DNA of 64,000 nucleotides from an uncultured Roseibium sp. (GCF_947496995.1 NZ_CANMFD010000001.1:1794692-1858691), one strand, 5' to 3'. Shown: positions 39,400-48,411, counted from the first letter of the stretch. Notes: generated by a model not told the origin, from the letters alone. Translations and numbers: made by a program.

Positions 39400-39993
39400 A
39401 TGTTTGACGCTCGAGAAAAGGTTGCTTTGTTCATTGACGGAGCCAACTTGTATTCGACGGCCAAAGCCATCGGTTTCGACATCGACTACAAGCGATTGTT
39501 GAAAGAGTTCCAGGGACACGCCTACCTTCTGCGCGCCTACTATTACACGGCGCTGATAGAAGATCAGGAATATTCCTCCATCCGCCCGCTGATCGATTGG
39601 CTGGACTATAACGGCTACAAGGTCATCACGAAGCCGGTGAAGGAATTTGTTGATAGCGCCGGGCGCCGCAAGGTGAAGGGCAACATGGATATCGAGCTTG
39701 CCGTCGATGCCATGGAGCTGGTCGAGTCCGTCGACCACATCGTGCTGTTCTCCGGTGACGGCGACTTCCGTTCGCTGGTCGAGGCGTTGCAGCGCAAGGG
39801 CCGCAAGGTCAGTGTTGTCTCGACCCTGAAAACCCAGCCGCCCATGATCGCCGACGACCTGCGCCGGCAGGCGGATCACTTCATTGATCTGGCAAGCCTT
39901 GCCAACAAGATCGGCCGTGACCCTTCCGAGCGCCCCGTGCGCCCGCAGATGGCGGCGGACGTCGATGACGATGACGAGGACGACGACTACTAA
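39400..39993 (+). CDS. NYN-domain (LabA/DUF88) putative RNase
   Basis: 197 residues. The PIN-like NYN fold shows its acidic centre in FIDGANLYSTAKAIG, the DIELAVDAMELV stretch and LFSGDGDFRSLVEALQRKG. These families are metal-dependent nucleases acting on RNA. The C terminus is a run of acidic residues (DVDDDDEDDDY) of unknown role. The UDG gene follows after 9 bases on the same strand. Confidence 0.85.
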   Translation: MFDAREKVALFIDGANLYSTAKAIGFDIDYKRLLKEFQGHAYLLRAYYYTALIEDQEYSSIRPLIDWLDYNGYKVITKPVKEFVDSAGRRKVKGNMDIELAVDAMELVESVDHIVLFSGDGDFRSLVEALQRKGRKVSVVSTLKTQPPMIADDLRRQADHFIDLASLANKIGRDPSERPVRPQMAADVDDDDEDDDY

Positions 39994-40002
39994 GGTCGGC
40001 AA

Positions 40003-40662
40003 ATGATCTTCGCGAATGCAGATATGGGACCGGTCGACCCGCCTTCGGATTGTTCGGCATGCCCTCGGCTTGTCGCCTTTCGCGAGGAGCTGCAGGGGCT
40101 TCATCCCGGCTGGCACAACGCACCGGTTCCATCCTTCGGGGCATCAAAGCCGCGTCTTCTCGTCATTGGCCTGGCGCCGGGAATGAGGGGCGCCAATGCC
40201 ACCGGCCGTCCGTTCACCGGCGACTATGCCGGGGACCTGCTCTACAAGACCATGCTCGACTACGGGTTCGCGGAGGGCACTTATCGTGCCCGGCCCGATG
40301 ACGGGCTGACGCTGAACGACGCCCTGATCACCAATGCGGTCCGCTGTCTGCCACCGCAGAACAAGCCGACCGGCGAGGAGATCAGGACGTGCCGGCCCTA
40401 TCTGCTGGCGACACTGGCCGCCAATCCGTCCATCCGCGCGGTTCTGGCGCTCGGACGCATCGCCCATGAGACCTTTCTGACCGCACTAGACCTCAAAAGG
40501 GCGCGATATCCCTTCGGCCACGGCGCGCAGCATGAGTTGCCCGGATACGGGATGGACCTCTTCGACAGCTATCACTGCTCACGCTACAACACCAACACCG
40601 GGCGCCTGACGGAAGAGATGTTCAGATCCGTCTTTGACAAGATCCGCCTGCATATTCCCTGA
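40003..40662 (+). CDS. Family 5 uracil-DNA glycosylase (UDGb) with Fe-S cluster
   Basis: 219 residues. Motif A GLAPGMRGANATGRPFTGD (residues 56-74) and motif B HCSRYNTNTGRLT (His 191) match UDGb/family 5. Cys 17, 20, 115 and 130 should hold a 4Fe-4S cluster. Such enzymes remove uracil or other deaminated bases from DNA. Motif B has His-Cys-Ser where many members have His-Pro-Ser. Linked with the NYN gene; ends 31 bases from bpt on the other strand. Confidence 0.88.
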   Translation: MIFANADMGPVDPPSDCSACPRLVAFREELQGLHPGWHNAPVPSFGASKPRLLVIGLAPGMRGANATGRPFTGDYAGDLLYKTMLDYGFAEGTYRARPDDGLTLNDALITNAVRCLPPQNKPTGEEIRTCRPYLLATLAANPSIRAVLALGRIAHETFLTALDLKRARYPFGHGAQHELPGYGMDLFDSYHCSRYNTNTGRLTEEMFRSVFDKIRLHIP

Positions 40663-40693
40663 AAATTGTACTTCGCCCGTCAATAGGGGAGTG

Positions 40694-41536
40694 TCATTCC
40701 TTGACGGTCGCGTCCGCGTCGACGACCACCCAGCCGTTCGGTCCCAGATGTTCCTGCGGCCGGAAGCGTGCCTTGTAGGCCATCTTGGCCGAGCCTTCGA
40801 CCCAATAGCCCAGATAGACGTATGGCAGACGCAACCTGCGCGCCCGGTTGATATGATCGAGGATCATGTAGGTGCCGAGCGCGGTTGCCTCATAGGTCGG
40901 ATCGTAGAAGGAATAGACCATCGACAGCCCGTCGGAGAGCTGATCGCTGAGTGCGACGCCGAGCAGCGGTCCGTCCCCGGTTCCGGTCAGGAAACTGTCA
41001 GGCCCGCGGCGACGGTATTCGAGCACCAGCGTCTCCACATGGGTGTCCTCGACCATCATCGCGTAGTCGAGAACGCTCATCTCCGTCATGCCGCCATTTT
41101 CGTGTCTGGCCTGCAGATACTCGCGGAAGAGGTCGTATTGCTCGGCCGACGGGCTTGGCGGAAGGCGCGCTCCGACGAGATCCGCTCCGGACTTCCACAC
41201 ACGCCTCAGGGACTTTGTCCACTTGAAATCGTCCACCCGGACGCGCACGGAAATACAGGCCTGGCATTTCTCGCAGGCCGGCCGATAGGCAATGTTCTGG
41301 CTGCGGCGGAACCCGCCCTGGGTCAGAACCTCGTTGAGCGCCGGAGCATTGTGGCCGACCAGATGCGTGAAGACCTTGCGCTCCTGGTGACCCTCGAGAT
41401 AGGGGCAGGGCGCAGGCGCCGTCAGATAGAATTGCGGATGATCCGTTGGGTGCCGTGTCACCGTAATGTCCCGCGAAACCTCAAGGCCTGATCCCGTGCC
41501 AAAGAGCGATGAACCATGATCGATGCTCTCCGGCAT
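40694..41536 (-). CDS. bpt: Aspartate/glutamate leucyltransferase
   Basis: 280 residues. [16 protein letters not shown], the Cys pair in [16 protein letters not shown], and the C-terminal [20 protein letters not shown] are the bacterial Ate1-like (Bpt) marks. It adds Leu to N-terminal Asp or Glu, marking the protein for ClpAP degradation. In many rhizobial genomes it lies near RDD and hemB; here these are 6 kb away. The GGAGG before the ATG is unusually close (about 2 bases). Confidence 0.92.
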   Translation of the reverse strand: MPESIDHGSSLFGTGSGLEVSRDITVTRHPTDHPQFYLTAPAPCPYLEGHQERKVFTHLVGHNAPALNEVLTQGGFRRSQNIAYRPACEKCQACISVRVRVDDFKWTKSLRRVWKSGADLVGARLPPSPSAEQYDLFREYLQARHENGGMTEMSVLDYAMMVEDTHVETLVLEYRRRGPDSFLTGTGDGPLLGVALSDQLSDGLSMVYSFYDPTYEATALGTYMILDHINRARRLRLPYVYLGYWVEGSAKMAYKARFRPQEHLGPNGWVVVDADATVKE

Positions 41537-41546
41537 TCCTCCACAT

Positions 41547-43382
41547 TTACAATCTGTAATACCATGGCGCGACCAGAGAGAAGGTCAACCATAAAATAAG
41601 AGCCAGCGGTGTGCCGGCGCGCACGAAATCGATGAACCTGTAGTGGCCGGGCCCCATGACGATCAGGTTGGTCTGATAGCCGATGGGGGTGGCGAAGGAG
41701 CTGTTGGCGGCAAAGATCAGGCAGACCACGAAGGCCTCCGGCTTCTGGCCGATCTGGTCGGCCAGATTGATCGCGATCGGCGTGAACAGGACGGCTGCCG
41801 CATTGTTGGACAGGAAATTTGTCAGCAGCATCACGACGAAGAAAAGCGCCGACAACATCACCGGCGCCGAGGCGCCGTGCAGCACATTGACCATTGCCGA
41901 GGCGATTGCCGTCGAGCCTCCGGTCGATTCCAGCGCCACCGCGCCGGCAAGCGAGGCGCCGACCAGCATGAAGATCCGGCTGTCGATGGCGCGCAGGGCC
42001 TGACGGACGTTCAGGCAGCCCGACGCGATCATCGCGAAGGTACCAGCCACGGCGGTCGAGACGATCGGCACCAGGCCGCTGGCGGCAAGCGCGACCACAC
42101 AGGCAAAGATGATCAGCGCTTGCGGAGCGTAGCGCCGCCTGGGCAATTCCGCCGTCGACCAGTCGAGCAGCAGAACGTCGCGGTTGCCGCGCAGGCGTCC
42201 GATCTCGTCTTCCTTGCCGGCAACCAGAAGCACGTCCCCTGCCTCCAGGCGAATGTCGTTCATCGCCATGCGGGGCATGCGGCTGCGCCTCTGGATGCCC
42301 ATCACCAGGCAGCCGGTTTCGCTGTAGAAGCCCGATTGCGGCAAGGTCCTGCCCATCAGGCGCGAGGCAGGCGCTACGACCACTTCCGCCAGGCTGATGG
42401 ACCCGGGTGTTGCGGCGGAAGGTTCCCGGCCGGCGACGTTCCCGTCCGATTCCGCTTCCATGAGCGGCTGACGCCGGGCAAGCGCATTGGCGAGCGCGGT
42501 GCGTGTCGCGGCGACGATCACCGTGTCGCCGGGCGACAGCACGACATTTTCGAACGGCGGCAGGAGCGGCTTTTGGCCGCGCTGCACAAGGCGCACGGTC
42601 ATGTCCTTGAGCTTCGGGAACATGCCGGAGACCGCTTCGACTCCAACAAGCGGATGACCGTAGGTGATCTCGATCTGCGCGATGAACTGTTTGCCGGAAG
42701 TCGCCTGAAACTCCTCCGCCATGGTCTTGCGGGTTTTCAGAAGGCGCGGCATGAGGAACAGGACGTAGATTGCTCCGGCGCCGGCGACGATCAGGCCAAT
42801 GGGCGTGAAGGAGAAAAACGTCAGCTTGAGATCGGAGTGTTGCGCGGCATAATTGGCGACCAGAAGGTTGGTGGAGGAGCCGATCAGAGTGGTCATGCCG
42901 CCGAGGATCGCAATGAAGGAGAGCGGCATCAGCACGCGGGCAGGGGACTGGCCGACGGTCGCCGCGACAGCGGTCAGGATCGGTAGGAACATCACCACCA
43001 CGGGCGTGTTGTTCAGGAACGCGCTGAGCGCGGCAACCACGATCAGAATGGGGATTGCCGCCCGGTGCGAGCGGCCGCGCGTCATCCGCACGATGGCTTT
43101 GGCGGGACCTTCCAGAGCGTCAGTCTGGAACAGCCCCTGGCCGATGATCAGCAGGCAGATGACCGTGATCAGCGCCGGATTGGCAAACCCGGCCAGAAAA
43201 TCGGCCGCTATAACCGGCGATCCGTCCGGTTTGCTGACCGGAAAGATCGCAAAGATGACGATAAAGGCGGCAACGGATCCAAGCGCGATTGTTTCGATTG
43301 AATAGCGCTCGATGGCGTAGAGAACCACAGTCGACGCAATCACCAAGAAGGTCAGCGTCATCGCAATATCTACTGCTTCCAT
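41547..43382 (-). CDS. SLC13-family anion permease with two TrkA-C domains
   Basis: 611 residues. The N-terminal half has TM helices with [19 protein letters not shown], the SLC13/ArsB-type signature; a central soluble part (about 210-370) contains two RCK/TrkA-C domains (near [16 protein letters not shown] and [15 protein letters not shown]); the second half repeats the pattern with [20 protein letters not shown]. Such proteins import sulfate or dicarboxylates with sodium. Substrate is not determined, though a sulfur transporter lies 2 kb away. Confidence 0.85.
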   Translation of the reverse strand: MEAVDIAMTLTFLVIASTVVLYAIERYSIETIALGSVAAFIVIFAIFPVSKPDGSPVIAADFLAGFANPALITVICLLIIGQGLFQTDALEGPAKAIVRMTRGRSHRAAIPILIVVAALSAFLNNTPVVVMFLPILTAVAATVGQSPARVLMPLSFIAILGGMTTLIGSSTNLLVANYAAQHSDLKLTFFSFTPIGLIVAGAGAIYVLFLMPRLLKTRKTMAEEFQATSGKQFIAQIEITYGHPLVGVEAVSGMFPKLKDMTVRLVQRGQKPLLPPFENVVLSPGDTVIVAATRTALANALARRQPLMEAESDGNVAGREPSAATPGSISLAEVVVAPASRLMGRTLPQSGFYSETGCLVMGIQRRSRMPRMAMNDIRLEAGDVLLVAGKEDEIGRLRGNRDVLLLDWSTAELPRRRYAPQALIIFACVVALAASGLVPIVSTAVAGTFAMIASGCLNVRQALRAIDSRIFMLVGASLAGAVALESTGGSTAIASAMVNVLHGASAPVMLSALFFVVMLLTNFLSNNAAAVLFTPIAINLADQIGQKPEAFVVCLIFAANSSFATPIGYQTNLIVMGPGHYRFIDFVRAGTPLALILWLTFSLVAPWYYRL

Positions 43383-43653
43383 TCACCTGCCCAAGGACTG
43401 CATCGCCGATCCTGACGAGCGCGCACTTTAAAACAGGCGATCACGGTATTGAAAGAGGCAAGTCACCAGATTGGCATAGATAGTTCGGGGTCAGGCCGGA
43501 GCCGGGCGTCTTTGCACAAAAAGTGTGGGTCTGCCGGCGGCGAGGGGCAGAAATTTTGGTCGACGGCCCCATGGTCAGCGCTATCTCGCGGAGAAGTCCC
43601 TGAAAATGACCACGCCGGCGGAACTTTCCGGCTGGAAGCGCGTTAAGGTGCTT

Positions 43654-44136
43654 ATGAAGATATCTGATACTCGCCGCCCGGCGCGCCGCCAGTTGCCGGC
43701 TTTGGTGCTGTTCATAGTCGCCGTTGTCGGCGTGGGAATCCTGATCGGCACCCTGTCTGCCCCGGGGCCGTGGTACGAGGCGCTGCGAAAGCCGCCGTTC
43801 AATCCGCCCAACTGGGTCTTCGCACCGGTCTGGACGGTCATCTATGTCCTGATCGCCGTCGCCGGTTGGCGTGTCTACCGCTCTGCGCCGCGCAGCCTGT
43901 TGATGGGCGTGTGGGGTACGCAGATGTTTCTCAACTGGTCGTGGACACCCGTATTCTTCGCGCTCCATCAGATCTGGGCGGCATTCGCTGTGATTGCCGT
44001 GCTGTTCGCATTGGTTCTGATTTTCATCGCCCGCGCCTGGAACACCGACCGCACAGCCGCGCTGCTGTTCCTGCCCTACGCGGCCTGGGTCGCCTTCGCC
44101 GGGCTGCTGAACCTCTCGATTGCCGTTCTGAACTGA
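43654..44136 (+). CDS. tspO: TspO/MBR-family tryptophan-rich sensory protein
   Basis: 160 residues with five TM helices. The marks WYEALRKPPFNPPNWVFAPV, WTVIYVLIAVAGWRVY and FLNWSWTPVFFALHQIW are typical of TspO; it binds tetrapyrroles and cholesterol-like molecules in the membrane and has a role in stress or photosynthesis control in other alphaproteobacteria. AAGGTG before the ATG at 43654 sets the start; longer in-frame versions lack a ribosome site. Confidence 0.9.
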   Translation: MKISDTRRPARRQLPALVLFIVAVVGVGILIGTLSAPGPWYEALRKPPFNPPNWVFAPVWTVIYVLIAVAGWRVYRSAPRSLLMGVWGTQMFLNWSWTPVFFALHQIWAAFAVIAVLFALVLIFIARAWNTDRTAALLFLPYAAWVAFAGLLNLSIAVLN

Positions 44137-44150
44137 ACAGCCGCCGAACA

Positions 44151-44179
44151 CTCTCCTGCGTGAAGGACACGCTGGAGAG
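44151..44179. terminator. Hairpin between convergent tspO and thaumatin-like gene
   Basis: CTCTCC-T-GCGTG pairs with CACGC-T-GGAGAG around a 5-base loop: 11 pairs and one T-T mismatch. It may serve both directions; no strong T run. Confidence 0.5.
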
Positions 44180-44248
44180 AAAGTGCCCGCGATGACCTGC
44201 AAGGCCATCGCACGGCATCAGTTGTTGTAGCAGTACCGTCTCCTGATC

Positions 44249-45112
44249 CTATTTGAAGGGGTATACGGTGATCTGGCTGTGGGCACTGTCCGGTACCCAT
44301 GTAAATTCGCCGGCGGTGTTGTCCTTTGGATAACAGAAAAAACCGTACTTGCCGTTTGCATCCCGTTTTGCGGCGGCTTGCATGGCCTTCACATAGCCGG
44401 TGTCGCTTGGACTTTTTGCGGCCGACTGCGTCAGGCTTTGCCACCCTTTCCAATTGCTTTCGCTGCCGAACAATTGAGTTCCGCTTTTGGGCAGGGAAGA
44501 GAAAAAGTTCTTGTAGCTGGTTGGCACCCACGGGCCGATTTTAGAGCCTTCCAACTCGCCTTGCCAGGCGGTGTTGGGGCCGATGACGCGATGAATTCCA
44601 TCAGGAAATTGACCCCACTGGCTCTTCACGTGTTTCAGCGGCCAGACCAGGGCGGACCAATCGTAATCCTTCTGCTCACCCAATTCTTTCAGAATCGATT
44701 TGACGCTTTTCGGGCCGTACTCGTGCCCTGCGACTGCGCCCTTGTAGGTGCCCAGGTCAGAGAACTGGATCGTCACCGGGTAGGAGAAGACATCGATATA
44801 GGAGAGGTCGACAGTGTAGCGGTTATTTCCGGGGTCATAATTGTATTCGGCAAAGGAGAACATCACCGAGCCGTCCACCCCGATATTGAAGGGATCGGGC
44901 GCCTTCCCGATTTCAAGGCTCTCCTTCAACCTCTGCTCGGCGAAATAGATACGCCGTTCGGCGTTGGGCTCCAGTTTTAGCGAAAGCGTATCTTTCTTAT
45001 TCAGTGGCCCACCGCCCAGTGGCTTGACCTTGGACTGCGAACCGTAATTGAAGTCATAGACATAGAGGTCCTTGCCGGACTGGTTCGATATCTTGAATTT
45101 TATAGATGTCAT
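44249..45112 (-). CDS. Thaumatin/GH64-like beta-sandwich protein without signal peptide
   Basis: 287 residues. The layout (an early YVYDFNYG beta region, RRIYFAEQRL, PDPFNIGVDGSVMFSFAEY, then YTVDLSYIDVFSYPVTIQ) resembles the glycoside hydrolase 64/thaumatin-like superfamily, where the 'D-x-S-x-V-D' strand lies in the cleft. Cysteines are almost absent (one), unlike plant thaumatins, and there is no signal peptide, so it is cytoplasmic or exported by another route. Base composition is less GC-rich than its neighbours, and AT-rich DNA lies upstream, suggesting transfer. Function unproven: beta-1,3-glucan binding or cleavage is a guess. Confidence 0.6.
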   Translation of the reverse strand: MTSIKFKISNQSGKDLYVYDFNYGSQSKVKPLGGGPLNKKDTLSLKLEPNAERRIYFAEQRLKESLEIGKAPDPFNIGVDGSVMFSFAEYNYDPGNNRYTVDLSYIDVFSYPVTIQFSDLGTYKGAVAGHEYGPKSVKSILKELGEQKDYDWSALVWPLKHVKSQWGQFPDGIHRVIGPNTAWQGELEGSKIGPWVPTSYKNFFSSLPKSGTQLFGSESNWKGWQSLTQSAAKSPSDTGYVKAMQAAAKRDANGKYGFFCYPKDNTAGEFTWVPDSAHSQITVYPFK

Positions 45113-45450
45113 GCGTGTCTCCTCCCAGAGATTCAGCCAGGAAATTATCTCGCGCGCAGGGACCGCTTGCGGCTGGTTGGTGAGCGGGGATGCCCGGCAG
45201 ATGGCGCGCGGTTATTATTCTCAGGTACAACTTAATCGGGTTGAGTATCTGTAAAATTAACAATCACCGATGGAATGTTCTTAAAGTGAAACAACTTTTC
45301 GTACGCCGGTGGGTTCCAACTGGCGCCCGTCCATTCGATGATTTTCCTCACACGCCAAATTCCCGAATTTTCGAGGAAAATTGACAGAAATCAAAGCCAA
45401 TTCCATGTAGTTAAATATATTCGAATAAATGAATATATATGGAGGCTGAC
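45113..45450. other. AT-rich intergenic region, divergent
   Basis: 338 bases between the thaumatin-like gene and the YeeE pair. It contains TTGACA at 45381-45386 (possible -35) and the operator listed separately. Nothing else was recognised. Confidence 0.5.
45415..45438 (+). promoter_or_regulatory. ATTC-N8-GAAT operator before the sulfur transporter
   Basis: ATATATTC (45415-45422) and GAATATAT (45431-45438) form an 8-bp inverted repeat with an 8-base spacer, so the core reads ATTC-N8-GAAT, the pattern reported for the persulfide-sensing ArsR-type repressors SqrR/BigR. An internal TATTCGAATA palindrome overlaps it. The repeat ends three bases before the GGAGG ribosome site, so bound repressor would block the start region. 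Confidence 0.65.
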
Positions 45451-46002
45451 ATGACATTGGATTGGAAAACAGGCGGGCTGGCCCTGGGGCTGGTCTTTTT
45501 CGCGGCGGTGCTGCTGGTCAAGCCCATCGGGGTCTCGACCCAGTTCGTAATCCTCGACGGAGTGCTGTGGGACGCAGTCGATCCTGCTGTGGTGACACAG
45601 ACGGAGGAAGGCTATACGGCGACAAACGCTTACCTTGCCAAGTCGGGCGGAAAATACGCCAAGGCGGTCGCCAACCCGCTGAATTACAGTTTCCTCTTCG
45701 TTCTGGCCATGCTGCTCGGTGGTGCCGCCTCGGCCTGGCAGCGCGGCGGCGTGGGCCCTGCGGAGCGCCGCGTCCCGGAGCTTTGGAAGGCGAACTTCGG
45801 CGACAGCCCGATCAAGCGTTATGCGGCGGCCTTCGCCGGTGGCTTCATCGTTCTTTACGGCGCGCGGCTGGCGGGCGGTTGCACTTCCGGCCACATGATG
45901 TCCGGCATGATGCAGACGGCGGTGTCAGGCTATCTGTTTGCTGCAGGCGCCTTCGCCGCGGCGGTTCCCACCGCCCTGATGCTCTATAAAGAGGAGGCGT
46001 AA
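45451..46002 (+). CDS. YeeE/YedE-type sulfur transporter, first half
   Basis: 183 residues. Several TM helices; the key Cys motif GARLAGGCTSGHMMSGMMQ is conserved in YeeE/TsuA thiosulfate transporters. The protein is half the size of TsuA and pairs with the next gene, as in PmpA/PmpB-type split transporters. The ATG at 45451 has GGAGG five bases upstream; the ATG at 45439 lies before the ribosome site. Likely imports thiosulfate or another reduced sulfur compound. Confidence 0.88.
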   Translation: MTLDWKTGGLALGLVFFAAVLLVKPIGVSTQFVILDGVLWDAVDPAVVTQTEEGYTATNAYLAKSGGKYAKAVANPLNYSFLFVLAMLLGGAASAWQRGGVGPAERRVPELWKANFGDSPIKRYAAAFAGGFIVLYGARLAGGCTSGHMMSGMMQTAVSGYLFAAGAFAAAVPTALMLYKEEA

Positions 46003-46005
46003 CCC

Positions 46006-46590
46006 ATGGAAATCATTCTCGCGCTTGTGATCGGTGGTGCCTTCGGCGCGGTTCTGGACCGCATTGGCGCTTCCAGCCCGAATGTGATCGGGCGCATGCT
46101 CAACCTCACCAACCTCAAGCTGATGAAGGCGATCCTGCTGGCCATCGGTGTCGGGTCTGTGCTGATGTTCGGCGGGCAGATGCTTGGCATCGTCGATGTC
46201 GGCCACATGTCGGTGAAAACGGCTTATCTGGGCGTCTTTGTCGGCGGCCTGATGCTCGGCGTCGGCTGGGCGCTTGCCGGTTATTGCCCGGGAACCGGCG
46301 TTGTCGCCGCCGGCGCGGGCCGCCGGGATGCATTCGCTTTCATAGCGGGCGGTCTTCTGGGTGCCGCCGCCTACATGGCGACCTATCCCGCCGTCAAGGC
46401 CACCGGCCTTCTTGACGCAATTCTCGGCGGAAACGCAACGCTGGGAACAATCCCCGGCACGGATTACCCGGGGCTGACCGGTCTGCCCGGCGACACTCTC
46501 GGCATCTTGCTGGGTCTGGTCTTCGTTGCCGTGGCCTTCGTTCTGCCGGAACGGATCATCCGCAAGGACACGCGTCTACCTGCGGAATGA
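46006..46590 (+). CDS. YeeE/YedE-type sulfur transporter, second half
   Basis: 194 residues with about five TM helices and the second Cys motif, LAGYCPGTGVVAAG. It starts three bases after the first half ends; together they reproduce the two halves of full-length TsuA. Ends in a strong hairpin. Expected to act in the inner membrane beside the first subunit. Confidence 0.88.
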   Translation: MEIILALVIGGAFGAVLDRIGASSPNVIGRMLNLTNLKLMKAILLAIGVGSVLMFGGQMLGIVDVGHMSVKTAYLGVFVGGLMLGVGWALAGYCPGTGVVAAGAGRRDAFAFIAGGLLGAAAYMATYPAVKATGLLDAILGGNATLGTIPGTDYPGLTGLPGDTLGILLGLVFVAVAFVLPERIIRKDTRLPAE

Positions 46591-46601
46591 TCTCTTACCT
46601 T

Positions 46602-46631
46602 GCAGCGTGCGCCTCAGGCGCACGCTGCTTT
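46602..46631 (+). terminator. Terminator of the YeeE operon
   Basis: Perfect 12-bp GC stem (46602-46613 with 46617-46628), 3-base loop, then TTT. It lies between two convergent genes. Confidence 0.75.
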
Positions 46632-46658
46632 GCGCAGTGCACATATCGCGGCCGGTGA

Positions 46659-47432
46659 TCACACTCTGCCCGCAAGCAACTCGTCGCGGCGAAGGGTCAG
46701 GACATCGACGCCATTGCCCGTGACCGCCACTGTGTGCTCGAATTGCGCGGAGAGCTTCTGATCATTGGTGACGACCGTCCAGCCGTCGCCCTCGGTCGAG
46801 ACCTTGCGGGTGCCCTGGTTGACCATGGGCTCGATGGTAAAGACCATACCCTCGCACAGCTTCAAACCCGTTCCCGGTCGCCCATAATTGAGCACCTGCG
46901 GTTCCTCGTGCATATTGCGGCCGATGCCGTGCCCGCAATATTCTCGCACAATCGAATAGCCGTTCTTCTTGGCATGCCGTTCGATCGCGAATCCGATGTC
47001 TCCCAGATGTGCTCCGGGCCGCACCTGTTTGATGCCTTTCCACATCGCCTGTTGGGCAACCCGCACGAGCCGCCGCGCGGCAGGCGGGGCATTGCCGACC
47101 AGGTAGGTCTTGCTCGAATCCGCAATGAAGCCGTTCTTTTCGAGGGTGATATCGAGGTTGATGATGTCGCCGTCATGGATTATCTCGCCCGGATCGGGCA
47201 CGCCGTGGCAGACAACATGATTGATCGAGCAGTTCAGGACATATTGAAAGCCGTATTGCCCCTTGCTTGCCGGACGGGCGGCGAGGTCCACGGTGATGAA
47301 GCGGTCGACCAGATCGTTGATCTGCAATGTCGACATGCCGACAAGGTCCTGACCGTCGAGCATTTCGAAAACGGATGCCAATAATCTGCCTGACACGCGC
47401 ATGAGTGCCAGATCGTCGGGGGTCTTGACCAT
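46659..47432 (-). CDS. map: Type I methionine aminopeptidase, paired with a ParD-like protein
   Basis: 257 residues. All metal ligands are present: Asp 94 and Asp 105, His 168, Glu 201 and Glu 232, plus His 76 (CHGVPD) and His 175 in GHGIGRNMHEEP. It should remove initiator Met. Its ATG directly follows the TAG of the ParD-like gene, with no gap, so the two are one translational unit. The housekeeping map is usually elsewhere (near secY/infA or radC), so this is probably an extra copy. Confidence 0.92.
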   Translation of the reverse strand: MVKTPDDLALMRVSGRLLASVFEMLDGQDLVGMSTLQINDLVDRFITVDLAARPASKGQYGFQYVLNCSINHVVCHGVPDPGEIIHDGDIINLDITLEKNGFIADSSKTYLVGNAPPAARRLVRVAQQAMWKGIKQVRPGAHLGDIGFAIERHAKKNGYSIVREYCGHGIGRNMHEEPQVLNYGRPGTGLKLCEGMVFTIEPMVNQGTRKVSTEGDGWTVVTNDQKLSAQFEHTVAVTGNGVDVLTLRRDELLAGRV

Positions 47433-47639
47433 CTAGGCGACCGCCAAATCCGCATGCGGCTCATGGGCCGCCTCCAGCTGCATCTTCACGATGTCGTTGA
47501 AAGACAGGGACGGATTGGCTTCGGCCAGCATGCCGATTTTCATCCAGAACTCGGCCTGCGCGTTGATTGACCGGCACATCACCGTACTGGCCCTGCGGGC
47601 TTCCTCATGCAACTCGTCTGCGATTTTCACGATGCCCAT
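47433..47639 (-). CDS. ParD-like antitoxin-family protein
   Basis: 68 residues, beginning MGIVKIADELHEEARRAST and continuing SINAQAEFWMKIGMLAEANP, the ribbon-helix-helix type pattern of the ParD_like family (PF11903 as I recall it). AAGGAG stands eight bases before the ATG. The last residues run up to the MAP start. No ParE toxin is present. Either it is an autorepressor controlling the aminopeptidase, or an antitoxin whose toxin has been replaced. Confidence 0.8.
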   Translation of the reverse strand: MGIVKIADELHEEARRASTVMCRSINAQAEFWMKIGMLAEANPSLSFNDIVKMQLEAAHEPHADLAVA

Positions 47640-47660
47640 GGATGCCTCTCCTTGCTGAGC

Positions 47661-47700
47661 GATATACGAAGTGTATATGTTTCATATATCAATCAGTCAA
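47661..47700 (-). promoter_or_regulatory. Promoter and dyad operator of the ParD-like/map pair
   Basis: On the minus strand TTGACT (47700-47695) and TATACA (47677-47672) are exactly 17 bases apart. A 12-base imperfect inverted repeat (47661-47672 with 47679-47690, 9 of 12 matching) and two shorter dyads (ATATAC/GTATAT and TATATG/CATATA) cover the spacer and -10. This is the arrangement of an autoregulated toxin-antitoxin promoter. Confidence 0.7.
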
Positions 47701-47801
47701 TCGGAGGAGGACGATATGTCCCGCAGGAACCGCTCACGTGGGTCTCACCCTCATTCCATGGTCCGGTTCGTGATCCCAGATACCGTCCATAACGGCGTGC
47801 C

Positions 47802-48308
47802 TCAGTCGCGCCCCGCCACATATTCCCGGTAATACGCCGAATTCATCACCACCACGCCCAGCACCATGTCGTGCAGCAGGCGCTTGCGGTCGGAGAAAAG
47901 CGAGACCAGCAGGACGAGCGGTGTCAGCAGGGAGATGGAGAACCAGAAGAGGATGGCGTGGACCGCCGCGAGCAGGGGATAGGGCCGGTCGCCATACCAG
48001 AGGCGCATTTCCAGCCCCATGGCGCGCATGCCCGGTGTTGCGGACTGAGGGCCGCCCAGCGTGAAGGCGACATAGATCAGCGCGACGGCGGTCGGCAGAA
48101 TGGCGTAGAGCAGGAAGCCGAGGCCGAGCGTGAAGACACCAAGCACGAACACCAGCACCCCGGCCGCCAGGGTCAGCAGTGCGATCGCGATCACGTCGAT
48201 CAGAAACGCGAAGATCCGGCGGCTGCGCACGCCTGAGAACAGGTCCGGATGCAGGGCGGCGTCGAACACGTCCTGACGGTCGTATTGCGATGAAGTTTCA
48301 GCTGACAT
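47802..48308 (-). CDS. RDD-family membrane protein
   Basis: 168 residues. The RDD signature begins VRSRRIFAFLIDVIAIALLT, followed by three or more TM helices and the basic loop FSDRKRLLHDMVLG. The ATG at 48308 has GGGAGCCGG just upstream. Function unknown; some RDD proteins act as ion exchangers. In rhizobia it is commonly next to bpt and hemB. Confidence 0.85.
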   Translation of the reverse strand: MSAETSSQYDRQDVFDAALHPDLFSGVRSRRIFAFLIDVIAIALLTLAAGVLVFVLGVFTLGLGFLLYAILPTAVALIYVAFTLGGPQSATPGMRAMGLEMRLWYGDRPYPLLAAVHAILFWFSISLLTPLVLLVSLFSDRKRLLHDMVLGVVVMNSAYYREYVAGRD

Positions 48309-48387
48309 GATCCGGCTCCCGGTTGTGTGATGGCTTGAATGTGGGAACTTTCGCCGGGATTCGCAAATCCCGCGTTCTCTTGCGCAC

Positions 48388-48411
48388 AAGAGCGGCAGAT
48401 TTGCCGCTCTT
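48388..48411 (-). terminator. Hairpin between ilvA and RDD gene
   Basis: Perfect 10-bp stem AAGAGCGGCA/TGCCGCTCTT with a 4-base loop just after the ilvA stop. It may end the hemB-ilvA transcript. Confidence 0.6.

Noticed and set aside
45439..45450. ATG at 45439 as start of the first YeeE gene
   Set aside because: It precedes the GGAGG ribosome site; the ATG at 45451 has correct spacing.
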